In this document: positions 1 to 5,407 of the stretch, one piece after another | Layout of the letters: every line of letters starts with the position of its first letter | Numbering within the stretch: the first letter of the stretch is position 1 | NCBI GenBank assembly: GCA_029946045.1 | Contig: JAQSDS010000115.1 | Location: 1-5,683, forward strand | DNA: 5,683 bases | Direction of reading: 5' to 3' | Origin: Rhodoferax sp. | Lineage (GTDB): Bacteria > Pseudomonadota > Gammaproteobacteria > Burkholderiales > Burkholderiaceae_C | Notes under the pieces: model-generated | Seen by the model: only the letters and a program-made list of their open reading frames with translations | What the model was told of the DNA's origin: nothing | Databases searched by the model: none | Position numbers and translations under genes: made by a program

Positions 1-2
1 GC

Positions 3-1700
3 TTCCCCGGCATCCTGGACTTTTTGTCACGCTTGCCAGTGGAGTACCGCTGGTCGAACCGTTTCATTTTTATGGCGGCACGTGAAGCGGACAAGACGCT
101 TGGCAGGTACCGCTCCAAGTGGGCGCAAAAGCGGCTGTCATTGATGAATTTGATGCGCTCAAGCCAAGGGGGTGGCGTCACCCACGTGAATGCCGATGCT
201 GACGATATGGCAGCCGATGCGGTAGCGGCCATGGCGGAGGCCAGCAGCGGCCTGGTGAGATTTGGCTACTACACCAGCGTCATTTTGCTCTCTGGTGCGA
301 ACCCCCAGCAATTGCGTGATGCTGCGCAGTATGTGACCAAGATGATTGCCAACGCCGGGTTTTCTGCGCGTGTGGAGTCCGTTAATGCGGTGGAAGCCTA
401 TTTGGGCAGCATGCCCGGCAATATGTTTGCCAATGTGCGCCGCCCACTGGTCAACACCTTGAACCTGGCGCACTTGCTGCCACTGACAGCGATCTGGGCT
501 GGGCCAAGCGCCCATCCATGCCCCTTTTATCCGGAGCATTCAGCACCGCTGCTGCAAGCCAAAACCGATGGCGCAACACCTTACCGTCTTTGCCTGCACG
601 CTGGCGATTTGGGCCACACGGCCATCATTGGCCCGACGGGCTCAGGCAAATCCACCTTGCTGGCGACGCTGGTGGCACAGCATTTCCGGTATCCGGGCGC
701 GCAAGCCTTTGTCTTTGACAAGGGTTATGCCATGTTTCCCTTGGTGGCGGCGGCCGGTGGCGAGCATTCCGACATTGCGGGCGAATCAGACAGTATTTCA
801 TTTTGTCCCTTGGGTCGCATTGACTTTGACGCGGAGCGCAGCTGGGCGGCCGAATGGCTGGAAAGCATGGCGGAGCTGCAAGGTGTGGCCATGTCGCCGG
901 AATTGCGCAAAGAACTTTTTCGTGCTGTCAACCAGCTGGCGGGGTCCACGGACTGTGCCGAGCAACGCACGCTGTCCAATTTTTTGCTGACCTTGCAGGA
1001 CAACCGTTTGCGTGAAGCCTTGGAGTATTACTCACTGCGTGGGTCGGCTGGGCGGCTGCTGGATGCTGAAAGTGATGGCTTGCAGGCGGACATCTTCCAG
1101 GTCTTCGAGCTGGAACACCTGATGGCGCGTGGTGAAAAAATTGTCCTGCCGGTGCTGGCTTACCTGTTTCACAGGCTTGAGCAACGCTTTCAAGGTCAGC
1201 CCACCTTGTTGGTGCTGGACGAAGCCTGGATCATGTTGGGTCACCCGACATTCAGGGCCAAGATCCGGGAATGGTTGAAGGTGCTGCGCAAGTCCAATGT
1301 GGCGGTGATTTTTGCAACCCAGTCCCTGAGCGATTTGGCGCACAGTGGCATTGCCGACGTGATTTTTGAATCCTGTCCCTCCAAAATCCTGTTGGCCAAC
1401 CCGCAAGCGCAAACCGACGCGCTATCCGGTCTGTACCAATCGATTGGGCTCAACCGACGGCAGATCCAGATCGTCAGCAACGCCATTCCAAAACGTCAGT
1501 ATTACCACCTGCACCCGGACGGATCGCGCGTGTTTGAATTGGGTTTGACGGCACCTGAAATGGCATTTGTGGGCGCCAGTGGACGGGAAGATCTGGCGCG
1601 TGTCAGGCATCTGCAAAAGCTGGATGCTCGCACCTGGCCGTCTGCCTGGCTTCGTGAACGTGGTCAGTTTGACGCTGCCCGTTTATGGGATAGCTATTGA
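3..1700 (+). CDS. trbE: TrbE, VirB4-class conjugative transfer ATPase (5' end outside window)
   Basis: This is the C-terminal 565 residues of TrbE, the VirB4-family ATPase of P-type conjugation systems, which works at the inner membrane to power pilus and channel assembly. The frame is open to the left edge, and its first visible residues (FPGILDFLSRLPVEYRW) already match the family. The TTG at 24 is therefore unlikely to be the true start. Full-length TrbE is usually a little over 800 residues, so about the first third is missing. Walker A (GPTGSGKS) is at visible residues 210-217 (bases 630-653). Walker B (LLVLDEAW) is at 402-409 (bases 1206-1229). A conserved ATQS segment is at 438-441, followed by the ILLANPQA stretch. 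The C-terminal part (PKRQYYH, FELGL, WLRERG) is typical and complete, so the gene looks intact at its 3' end. No trbF, trbJ or other trb gene follows; a toxin-antitoxin operon begins 98 bp downstream. Confidence 0.93.
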   Translation, partial: FPGILDFLSRLPVEYRWSNRFIFMAAREADKTLGRYRSKWAQKRLSLMNLMRSSQGGGVTHVNADADDMAADAVAAMAEASSGLVRFGYYTSVILLSGANPQQLRDAAQYVTKMIANAGFSARVESVNAVEAYLGSMPGNMFANVRRPLVNTLNLAHLLPLTAIWAGPSAHPCPFYPEHSAPLLQAKTDGATPYRLCLHAGDLGHTAIIGPTGSGKSTLLATLVAQHFRYPGAQAFVFDKGYAMFPLVAAAGGEHSDIAGESDSISFCPLGRIDFDAERSWAAEWLESMAELQGVAMSPELRKELFRAVNQLAGSTDCAEQRTLSNFLLTLQDNRLREALEYYSLRGSAGRLLDAESDGLQADIFQVFELEHLMARGEKIVLPVLAYLFHRLEQRFQGQPTLLVLDEAWIMLGHPTFRAKIREWLKVLRKSNVAVIFATQSLSDLAHSGIADVIFESCPSKILLANPQAQTDALSGLYQSIGLNRRQIQIVSNAIPKRQYYHLHPDGSRVFELGLTAPEMAFVGASGREDLARVRHLQKLDARTWPSAWLRERGQFDAARLWDSY

Positions 1701-1741
1701 GCGTGACAGGTCAGTAAGAACGCTTGGCGCAATGTGATTTA

Positions 1742-1766
1742 TTGATACGGTTATCAGCCGTATAAT
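1742..1766 (+). promoter_or_regulatory. Candidate promoter of the DUF1778-GNAT operon
   Basis: A perfect TATAAT lies at 1761-1766, 32 bp before the antitoxin start codon. The best-looking -35 word, TTGATA at 1742-1747, is only 13 bp upstream, which is short. A weaker TTTATT at 1738-1743 gives 17 bp spacing. The -10 call is good and the -35 is uncertain. The position, inside the 98-bp gap between trbE and the antitoxin gene, fits an independent promoter for the cassette. Confidence 0.45.
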
Positions 1767-1783
1767 CTTCTGATCAAATCAGC
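1745..1783 (+). promoter_or_regulatory. Candidate autoregulatory operator with two inverted repeats
   Basis: Two small inverted repeats flank and overlap the -10 box. ATACGG (1745-1750) pairs with CCGTAT (1758-1763), and CTGAT (1770-1774) pairs with ATCAG (1778-1782). The word ATCAGC also occurs twice in direct orientation, at 1753-1758 and 1778-1783, 25 bp apart. Ribbon-helix-helix antitoxins normally repress their own promoters through such sites, so these are inferred to be binding sites for the protein encoded at 1799-2089. Confidence 0.4.
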
Positions 1784-1786
1784 AAT

Positions 1787-1792
1787 AGGAGA
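1787..1792 (+). promoter_or_regulatory. Ribosome binding site of the DUF1778 antitoxin
   Basis: AGGAGA lies 6 nt before the ATG at 1799 and decides the start. The ATG at 1792 overlaps this site and is in another frame. Confidence 0.75.
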
Positions 1793-1798
1793 TGGCTC

Positions 1799-2089
1799 AT
1801 GGAAGCTGCAACACTCAATCTTCGCCAAGCCCGTATGGAGCTCAAGACGACCAGTGAAATGAAGGAATTGCTTGGCCAGGCTGCTGCACTGGATGGTTTG
1901 GACCTGACATCTTTTGTGCTCGGGCCTGCCATCGAAAAAGCACGCAAGGTGCTCAATGAGCACGCCAACATCGCTCTTGCAAAGCAGGGTCAATTGGCCC
2001 TTGTGCAATTGCTTCACGCCCAGAAGCAGCCTACCAAAGCCATGAAGGACTTGATGGCCTTGCCCGACCTTCCTGTGCGCAAGGCATGA
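1799..2089 (+). CDS. DUF1778 ribbon-helix-helix antitoxin (TacA-like)
   Basis: A 96-residue antitoxin predicted to neutralise the adjacent GNAT toxin and to repress the shared promoter. An N-terminal strand (about residues 11-17, ARMELKT) is followed by two helices (about 18-31 and 36-54). The pattern KELLGQAAALDGLDLTSFV is typical of the DUF1778 ribbon-helix-helix fold, and EKARKVLNEH continues it. The C-terminal part (about 60-96, ending KAMKDLMALPDLPVRKA) is the region that in related antitoxins wraps around the acetyltransferase. A strong Shine-Dalgarno sequence supports the start. Its TGA overlaps the toxin ATG in an ATGA quartet at 2086-2089, the usual antitoxin-first, translationally coupled layout. 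The family call is firm. The exact toxin neutralised is inferred from position. Confidence 0.88.
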   Translation: MEAATLNLRQARMELKTTSEMKELLGQAAALDGLDLTSFVLGPAIEKARKVLNEHANIALAKQGQLALVQLLHAQKQPTKAMKDLMALPDLPVRKA

Positions 2090-2595
2090 ACGTCGAACTT
2101 TCACTTTATGACCCAGCACTGACCTACACGGGGCAAAAACAATTCGACTGCGAGCACGCGCTCATCAACTCGTTCGTTCATAACAGCCTGAAGCCGCAGG
2201 TCAAGAAAAGCTTAAGTGTGGCCTACGTCCTCACAGATGCCGATCAAGGCGATCGCTTCGTTGGTTTTTTCACCATCGCCCAACACATGATTGATGTGTC
2301 ACTGCTGTCATCCATGCAACTTGGTTCCCTTCCTCGCAAGATTCCGTGCTCCCGGCTCATCATGCTCGGCGTAGACAAGCGATACAAGGGGCAGAAGCTC
2401 GGTTCAAAATTGATGAAGCACGCGTTGACCCTCACATTGTCCGTGGCAAAACAGATTGGTAGTTTTGGGATGTACCTCGATGCAGATCCGCTCGCCGTCG
2501 ACTTCTATCAAAAGTTGGGGTTTGCTTTGCTCGAAGGCGACAAAACGCCGGTGCCGTCGCCCATGTTTCTTCCCTTGGGCTCAATATGCGTCTAA
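2086..2595 (+). CDS. GNAT-family acetyltransferase toxin (TacT/AtaT-like)
   Basis: A 169-residue GCN5-related N-acetyltransferase. Toxins paired with DUF1778 antitoxins acetylate the amino group of aminoacyl-tRNAs with acetyl-CoA and stop translation; that activity is inferred here from family and context. Visible family marks are FDCEHALINSFV near the N-terminus (20-31), VGFFTIAQ (59-66), LIMLGVDKRYKGQKLGSKLM around the acetyl-CoA loop (91-110) and DFYQKLGF (139-146). Y141 sits where the catalytic tyrosine of TacT-type toxins lies. The C-terminal PMFLPL is typical, so the protein looks full length. The pyrophosphate loop reads KGQKLG (101-106), with Lys where most relatives have the central Gly. 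The start overlaps the antitoxin stop by 4 nt without a good separate ribosome site, so translation is probably coupled. The next gene starts inside its last 10 bases. Confidence 0.88.
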   Translation: MNVELSLYDPALTYTGQKQFDCEHALINSFVHNSLKPQVKKSLSVAYVLTDADQGDRFVGFFTIAQHMIDVSLLSSMQLGSLPRKIPCSRLIMLGVDKRYKGQKLGSKLMKHALTLTLSVAKQIGSFGMYLDADPLAVDFYQKLGFALLEGDKTPVPSPMFLPLGSICV

Positions 2596-2888
2596 ACACC
2601 GATCAAATCCAGGCCATCCGTTACGCTGCCAAAACTTCCTTTGGGGACGAAGCGGCGGTGTGGCTGTTTGGGTCGCGCGTGGACGATGCCAAAAAAGGGG
2701 GCAATATCGACCTTTTGGTGCGTCCGGCCCCCGCTGTGGCCGACCAACTCTTTCCCAAAAAAATTCACATGTTGACTTTGCTTGAACGCCTGCTGGGTGA
2801 GCGCCAAATCGATTTGGTCATAGAGCAACCCAATGACTCCCGGTCCATCGTCGCAGTGGCACACGCCACTGGCATCCAGATTCAATGA
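2586..2888 (+). CDS. Small MNT-type nucleotidyltransferase with altered catalytic Asp
   Basis: A 100-residue minimal nucleotidyltransferase-fold protein of the polymerase-beta superfamily. The core reads VWLFGSRVDDAKKGGNIDLLV, split here as VWLFGS (25-30) and GGNIDLLV (38-45), with a third acidic position in QIDLVI (74-79, D76). Family members normally have D-x-D after the GS motif. Here the first Asp is Asn40 while D42 and D76 remain, so metal binding and catalysis may be lost or weakened. Relatives often pair with a HEPN ribonuclease (the MntA-HepT type toxin-antitoxin system), in which the nucleotidyltransferase is the antitoxin. No HEPN gene is seen downstream. The ATG lies inside the GNAT gene (10-base overlap) with no clear Shine-Dalgarno sequence, suggesting coupled expression. 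The fold is confident; its function here is unknown. Confidence 0.8.
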   Translation: MRLNTDQIQAIRYAAKTSFGDEAAVWLFGSRVDDAKKGGNIDLLVRPAPAVADQLFPKKIHMLTLLERLLGERQIDLVIEQPNDSRSIVAVAHATGIQIQ

Positions 2889-2948
2889 ATACTACTCCTG
2901 AAACAACTGGCACGGCATCACATAGGTTCTGTATGCCAGGGCCACGCC

Positions 2949-2971
2949 AAGCCATGCAGCTGCGCAGGCTT
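2949..2971. repeat. Hairpin between convergent gene groups
   Basis: AAGCC-A-TGC (2949-2957) pairs with GCAGGCTT (2964-2971) around the loop AGCTGC, giving an 8-bp stem with one bulged A. It lies in the 94-bp gap between the nucleotidyltransferase and abiEii stop codons, where a bidirectional terminator would be useful. There is no T tract on either side, so it is not a standard intrinsic terminator. The rest of 2889-2982 holds nothing else recognisable. Confidence 0.3.
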
Positions 2972-2982
2972 AGCCAAAGGCT

Positions 2983-3879
2983 TCACATCTTGAATGGTGC
3001 CGGTGATGTCGTACCCGTCAAGACCTGATGCAATTGCTGGCGGTAATCATCCAGTAGATTGCTCAAGTATTGCCAAAAACTCTCCGAGAGCACGGTGTCT
3101 TTGACAATGTTGTTGGGTAGAAAACGGCTCATCTCGTTGCGAAATTCTTTCGCAATGGCAGGATCATTTTTCAGAGACGCTGCACGCTTGGAAAACGCAT
3201 CCAAATAGGCTTGCGCCTCAGTATGGTGGTCATGGAGTTTGTTTTTGATCAATTCAAAAGCCGGTTTGACCTGTAGCTGATGTAGCCAGGCGATGTCCCA
3301 CAAGTCCCGATTTTTAAGCCTGTTGGGGCGTAGCGCAAAGGCTACCAATTTGTCTGCGAATATTTCTTCGCGTGACTGAGCTTGCAGAATCAGCCCACTG
3401 GTGCCCATTTCCACTCCGTACGGGTTGAGCAAGACCATGGGACGCGGCTGGTAGCTGGGAATGGCGCAGACATCAATATTGATGCGTTGCGCCGGAATGT
3501 CTTTTCGCCCAGGTCGTGTTTGGACCTTGAGCTTCCAGGTGTCCACATTGCCAACGTCGCGCACGGGCTCAGCAACGGTGATGTCCAAACCGTACTTGAC
3601 CTTGAGACTTTGAACCAGGACGTCGGCCATGTCGGCGAGTTGAGCGCGGGTGAAGTCAGCCCCGCCTGTGAAGTCCAAATCTTCGCTCAAACGACTCGAT
3701 CCGTAGCAGGCACGCAGGCACGTTCCACCAATAAAGGTGAGTTGGGTCAGCAGGCCAGCGCCACTGAGCACGCGCAAAATGTCATGGTGCAGGAGTTCCT
3801 TCTCCACGACCACCCGCAAGGGCGTCAGCTCTTGCTTGTTTTTAAGCGCCTCATCGACCAGTACATCAAACAAGCTCAT
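2983..3879 (-). CDS. abiEii: AbiEii-family nucleotidyltransferase toxin
   Basis: A 298-residue toxin of the AbiE (type IV toxin-antitoxin) system, an abortive-infection nucleotidyltransferase of the DUF1814 group. The signature motifs are in order: GGTCLR (51-56) followed by RLSEDLDF (63-70), carrying the acidic pair D67/D69; INIDV (133-137), supplying a further Asp; REEIFADKLVAF (170-181) with K177; and KNRDLWDIAWL (189-199), the family's last conserved block. Length and motif set are normal, so it looks active. In studied relatives the toxin transfers nucleotides, for example onto tRNA acceptor ends, and stops growth; the substrate here is not known. The ATG at 3879 is chosen over an upstream TTG (3897) because GGAG sits 8 nt before it. 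Its first 14 bases overlap the abiEi 3' end, fitting one operon with antitoxin first. Confidence 0.92.
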   Translation of the reverse strand: MSLFDVLVDEALKNKQELTPLRVVVEKELLHHDILRVLSGAGLLTQLTFIGGTCLRACYGSSRLSEDLDFTGGADFTRAQLADMADVLVQSLKVKYGLDITVAEPVRDVGNVDTWKLKVQTRPGRKDIPAQRINIDVCAIPSYQPRPMVLLNPYGVEMGTSGLILQAQSREEIFADKLVAFALRPNRLKNRDLWDIAWLHQLQVKPAFELIKNKLHDHHTEAQAYLDAFSKRAASLKNDPAIAKEFRNEMSRFLPNNIVKDTVLSESFWQYLSNLLDDYRQQLHQVLTGTTSPAPFKM

Positions 3880-4414
3880 CGGCCACACTCCAGTCAATTA
3901 AATCCAGGTTGCGGTGCGTTGCCCGCATATCCCTTAAGGCTTGGGAAACATTGGCTCGCCAAAGCCGGCTCTGCGGGTCGTACTGCAGTTGGCCCACCAA
4001 TTCATTGGCCTGCTGATGGGTTCGAACAAATTCAATACTGCCCCAAGGCCCGCAATCGATGATGCTGGAGCGCCCCGATGACATGAGCGTGATGCGATTC
4101 ATGGGGATCTGCGAAATAACCCCCGCGTCACTGAGTACGGTTTCAAGGCTCAGGTAGTTCAGACCCGACGGGCGCAGTTTGCCTGCTGCGTGGTGCAGGA
4201 TGAGACCACGATCAGGGTTTGCCTTGTCAAACAAGTACAAGCCCCGACAGATCCTGGTGAGATGCCCCTCGCGCGCAGCGCGGCTCAGCAATGTTTTGAA
4301 CGCGGTATCTGAGTGTTCCGGCAGGAGTGCGCGCAAATCAGCCGGCGTGAACAAGCAAACCTGCGGGCTGGCCAGCTGGCTGATTGCATTCATCAATTGC
4401 CGGATAGGTTGCAT
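3866..4414 (-). CDS. abiEi: AbiEi-family antitoxin and transcriptional regulator
   Basis: A 182-residue antitoxin paired with the overlapping AbiEii toxin. The N-terminal part (about 1-65, with FTPADLRALLP, FKTLLSRAAREGHLTRI and RGLYLF) has the winged-helix pattern of AbiEi proteins. The remainder (NYLSLETVLSDAGVIS at 86-101, RITLMSSGRS at 107-116, and the end LWRANVSQALRDMRATHRNLDLIDW) matches the family's C-terminal antitoxin domain. Known relatives bind repeats in their own promoter to repress the operon, and they counter the toxin without a stable protein complex (type IV behaviour); both are inferred here. The ATG at 4414 is preferred to the TTG at 4423, but neither has a visible Shine-Dalgarno sequence. 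It lies 57 bp after trfA, so some read-through from the replication genes is possible besides its own candidate promoter. Confidence 0.87.
   Translation of the reverse strand: MQPIRQLMNAISQLASPQVCLFTPADLRALLPEHSDTAFKTLLSRAAREGHLTRICRGLYLFDKANPDRGLILHHAAGKLRPSGLNYLSLETVLSDAGVISQIPMNRITLMSSGRSSIIDCGPWGSIEFVRTHQQANELVGQLQYDPQSRLWRANVSQALRDMRATHRNLDLIDWSVADELV
3888..3891 (-). promoter_or_regulatory. Ribosome binding site of abiEii
   Basis: On the minus strand GGAG lies 8 nt upstream of the ATG at 3879, inside the end of abiEi. It favours that ATG over the in-frame TTG at 3897, which has no such site. Confidence 0.6.
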
Positions 4415-4436
4415 ATAAGTCAACGAAAAGTTGCAT
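4408..4436 (-). repeat. Direct repeats at the abiE start, candidate AbiEi operator
   Basis: GTTGCAT (plus strand) occurs at 4408-4414 and again at 4430-4436, exactly 22 bp apart, about two helical turns. CAAC at 4421-4424 between them forms small inverted pairs with both GTTG words. On the coding strand the first copy contains the abiEi ATG itself. The placement downstream of a candidate promoter suggests a binding site for the AbiEi winged helix. Confidence 0.4.
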
Positions 4437-4438
4437 TA

Positions 4439-4466
4439 AGTGTAACCTAGTGGATAGTTAAATCAA
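4439..4466 (-). promoter_or_regulatory. Candidate abiE promoter
   Basis: On the minus strand TTGATT (4466-4461) and TACACT (4444-4439) are separated by 16 bp, a plausible -35/-10 pair in the gap between trfA and abiEi. Transcription would start near 4432 and leave a leader of only about 18 nt before the ATG at 4414, with no Shine-Dalgarno sequence. Confidence 0.35.
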
Positions 4467-4471
4467 AGCTT

Positions 4472-5392
4472 CTACGTCACTTGGTCACGTTTTCTGGCCT
4501 TGATACAGGCCTGATTTAACAGGTGCCTTGATTGACTCGAAGTCGGCACTTTTGACAGATGCACCAGATCTGAGTCGTCGATTCGCCAGGTCCAGTGGGT
4601 GATTTTTTCCAGTTTCCCCAGGGCTGACTTCAGCTCTTGCTTGAATCCCTTAATGGCTGAATTTTGACTGCCACAGAGACGATGCAGGGTTTCAATTTTG
4701 ACGGGGAAGGGCTTGGCATGGGAGCTGTAATACCCATGCAGCCACTGCGCAAGCGGCTGCTTCTTGAGCGCCATCCGCTGGCCAAATTCCACACTTGACC
4801 AGCCGTCCAGCCCGTAAAGTTCAACAATTTTTGGATTCATTTCGATGACGTAGCGACCACTCTGATCATCCCGGCCACCATGGTGCAGGATGGGGCCGAA
4901 ATACGCCCGATGCGCATCTTTGATTTCCACCACGCTGGAGGCAAGCCGTGCAAACGCACCCTTGAGCCACTCATGCTGACTTTTGCCATTGCTGCGGCCA
5001 ATGCACTTCAAGAATTGCGAGGCAGTGAATTGAATCCGGCACCCAAGCCCACCTGTTCTGGCCAGCTGCAGCGCCTGTTCCCAGACATCCAGATCCGCTT
5101 GATCCAGTTGTGGTCCGGTGTGAATGATCTTGATCCCTTCGACGCTGGCTTTTTGCACGCGCTGCTGGAATGACCGGGGCCCCCGTCGTACCACGCCAAA
5201 AAGTGCAGATCGCAGGACGCTGTTCGGTACGCCCCGGCAGACCTCAGCCCACAGTGGCAGTTGTACATCTAAAGGCTTCGCCGCGCCAATCGGTTGGACT
5301 GCCGCAGCTTGCTGCCCCCGTGCTTTAACCAGTAACAGGTTCTCCTCGAAAGTCCTGTTCTTTGAACTGGTGCTGGGGGCTGGTGTTGCCAC
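4472..5392 (-). CDS. trfA: TrfA-family plasmid replication initiator
   Basis: A 306-residue relative of TrfA of IncP-type plasmids, which binds origin iterons, opens the origin and helps load the host helicase and polymerase clamp. Matching segments are LPLWAEVCRGVPNSVLRSALF (45-65), ITYTG-like IIHTGPQLDQADLDVWEQAL (89-108), LGCRIQFTASQFLKCIGRS (116-134), the LASSVVEI block (150-157), and LAQWLHGYYSSHAKPFPVKIETLHRLCGS (214-242), in which YYSSH/PFPVKIETL parallels the second winged-helix domain. QLPLW at 44-48 resembles the beta-clamp-binding QLSLF of RK2 TrfA. The length lies between the short and long RK2 forms. The start is a GTG at 5392: an in-frame stop lies 15 nt upstream and no ATG is available, though the ribosome site is weak (GAGA). 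The C-terminal tail is basic. No iterons were seen in the window, so the origin must lie elsewhere. Confidence 0.9.
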   Translation of the reverse strand: MATPAPSTSSKNRTFEENLLLVKARGQQAAAVQPIGAAKPLDVQLPLWAEVCRGVPNSVLRSALFGVVRRGPRSFQQRVQKASVEGIKIIHTGPQLDQADLDVWEQALQLARTGGLGCRIQFTASQFLKCIGRSNGKSQHEWLKGAFARLASSVVEIKDAHRAYFGPILHHGGRDDQSGRYVIEMNPKIVELYGLDGWSSVEFGQRMALKKQPLAQWLHGYYSSHAKPFPVKIETLHRLCGSQNSAIKGFKQELKSALGKLEKITHWTWRIDDSDLVHLSKVPTSSQSRHLLNQACIKARKRDQVT

Positions 5393-5407
5393 GGCAATCT
5401 CAACCCA

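Noticed and set aside
159..539. Minus-strand open frame of 126 codons inside trbE
   Set aside because: Lies antisense to well-conserved trbE sequence and its His/Gln-rich translation has no family resemblance; a shadow frame.
1032..1412. Minus-strand open frame of 126 codons inside trbE
   Set aside because: Antisense to the Walker B region, with low-complexity composition and no recognisable domain.
1701..1741. Possible terminator after trbE (CGCTTGGCG)
   Set aside because: Only a three-base-pair stem and no T run immediately after it.
1754..2119. Minus-strand open frame of 121 codons over the antitoxin gene
   Set aside because: Antisense to a gene with a good ribosome site and a DUF1778 pattern; no family resemblance.
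3880..3897. Upstream TTG start for abiEii adding six residues
   Set aside because: The GGAG site lies within this extension and points to the ATG at 3879, where the protein begins MSLFDVLV.
3382..4062. Plus-strand open frame of 226 codons across abiEii and abiEi
   Set aside because: Both minus-strand genes carry clear family motifs and this frame has none; length is due to codon bias of the opposite strand.
4472..4497. GTCAC repeated across the trfA stop (GTCACTTGGTCAC)
   Set aside because: Only a five-base repeat within coding sequence; likely chance.
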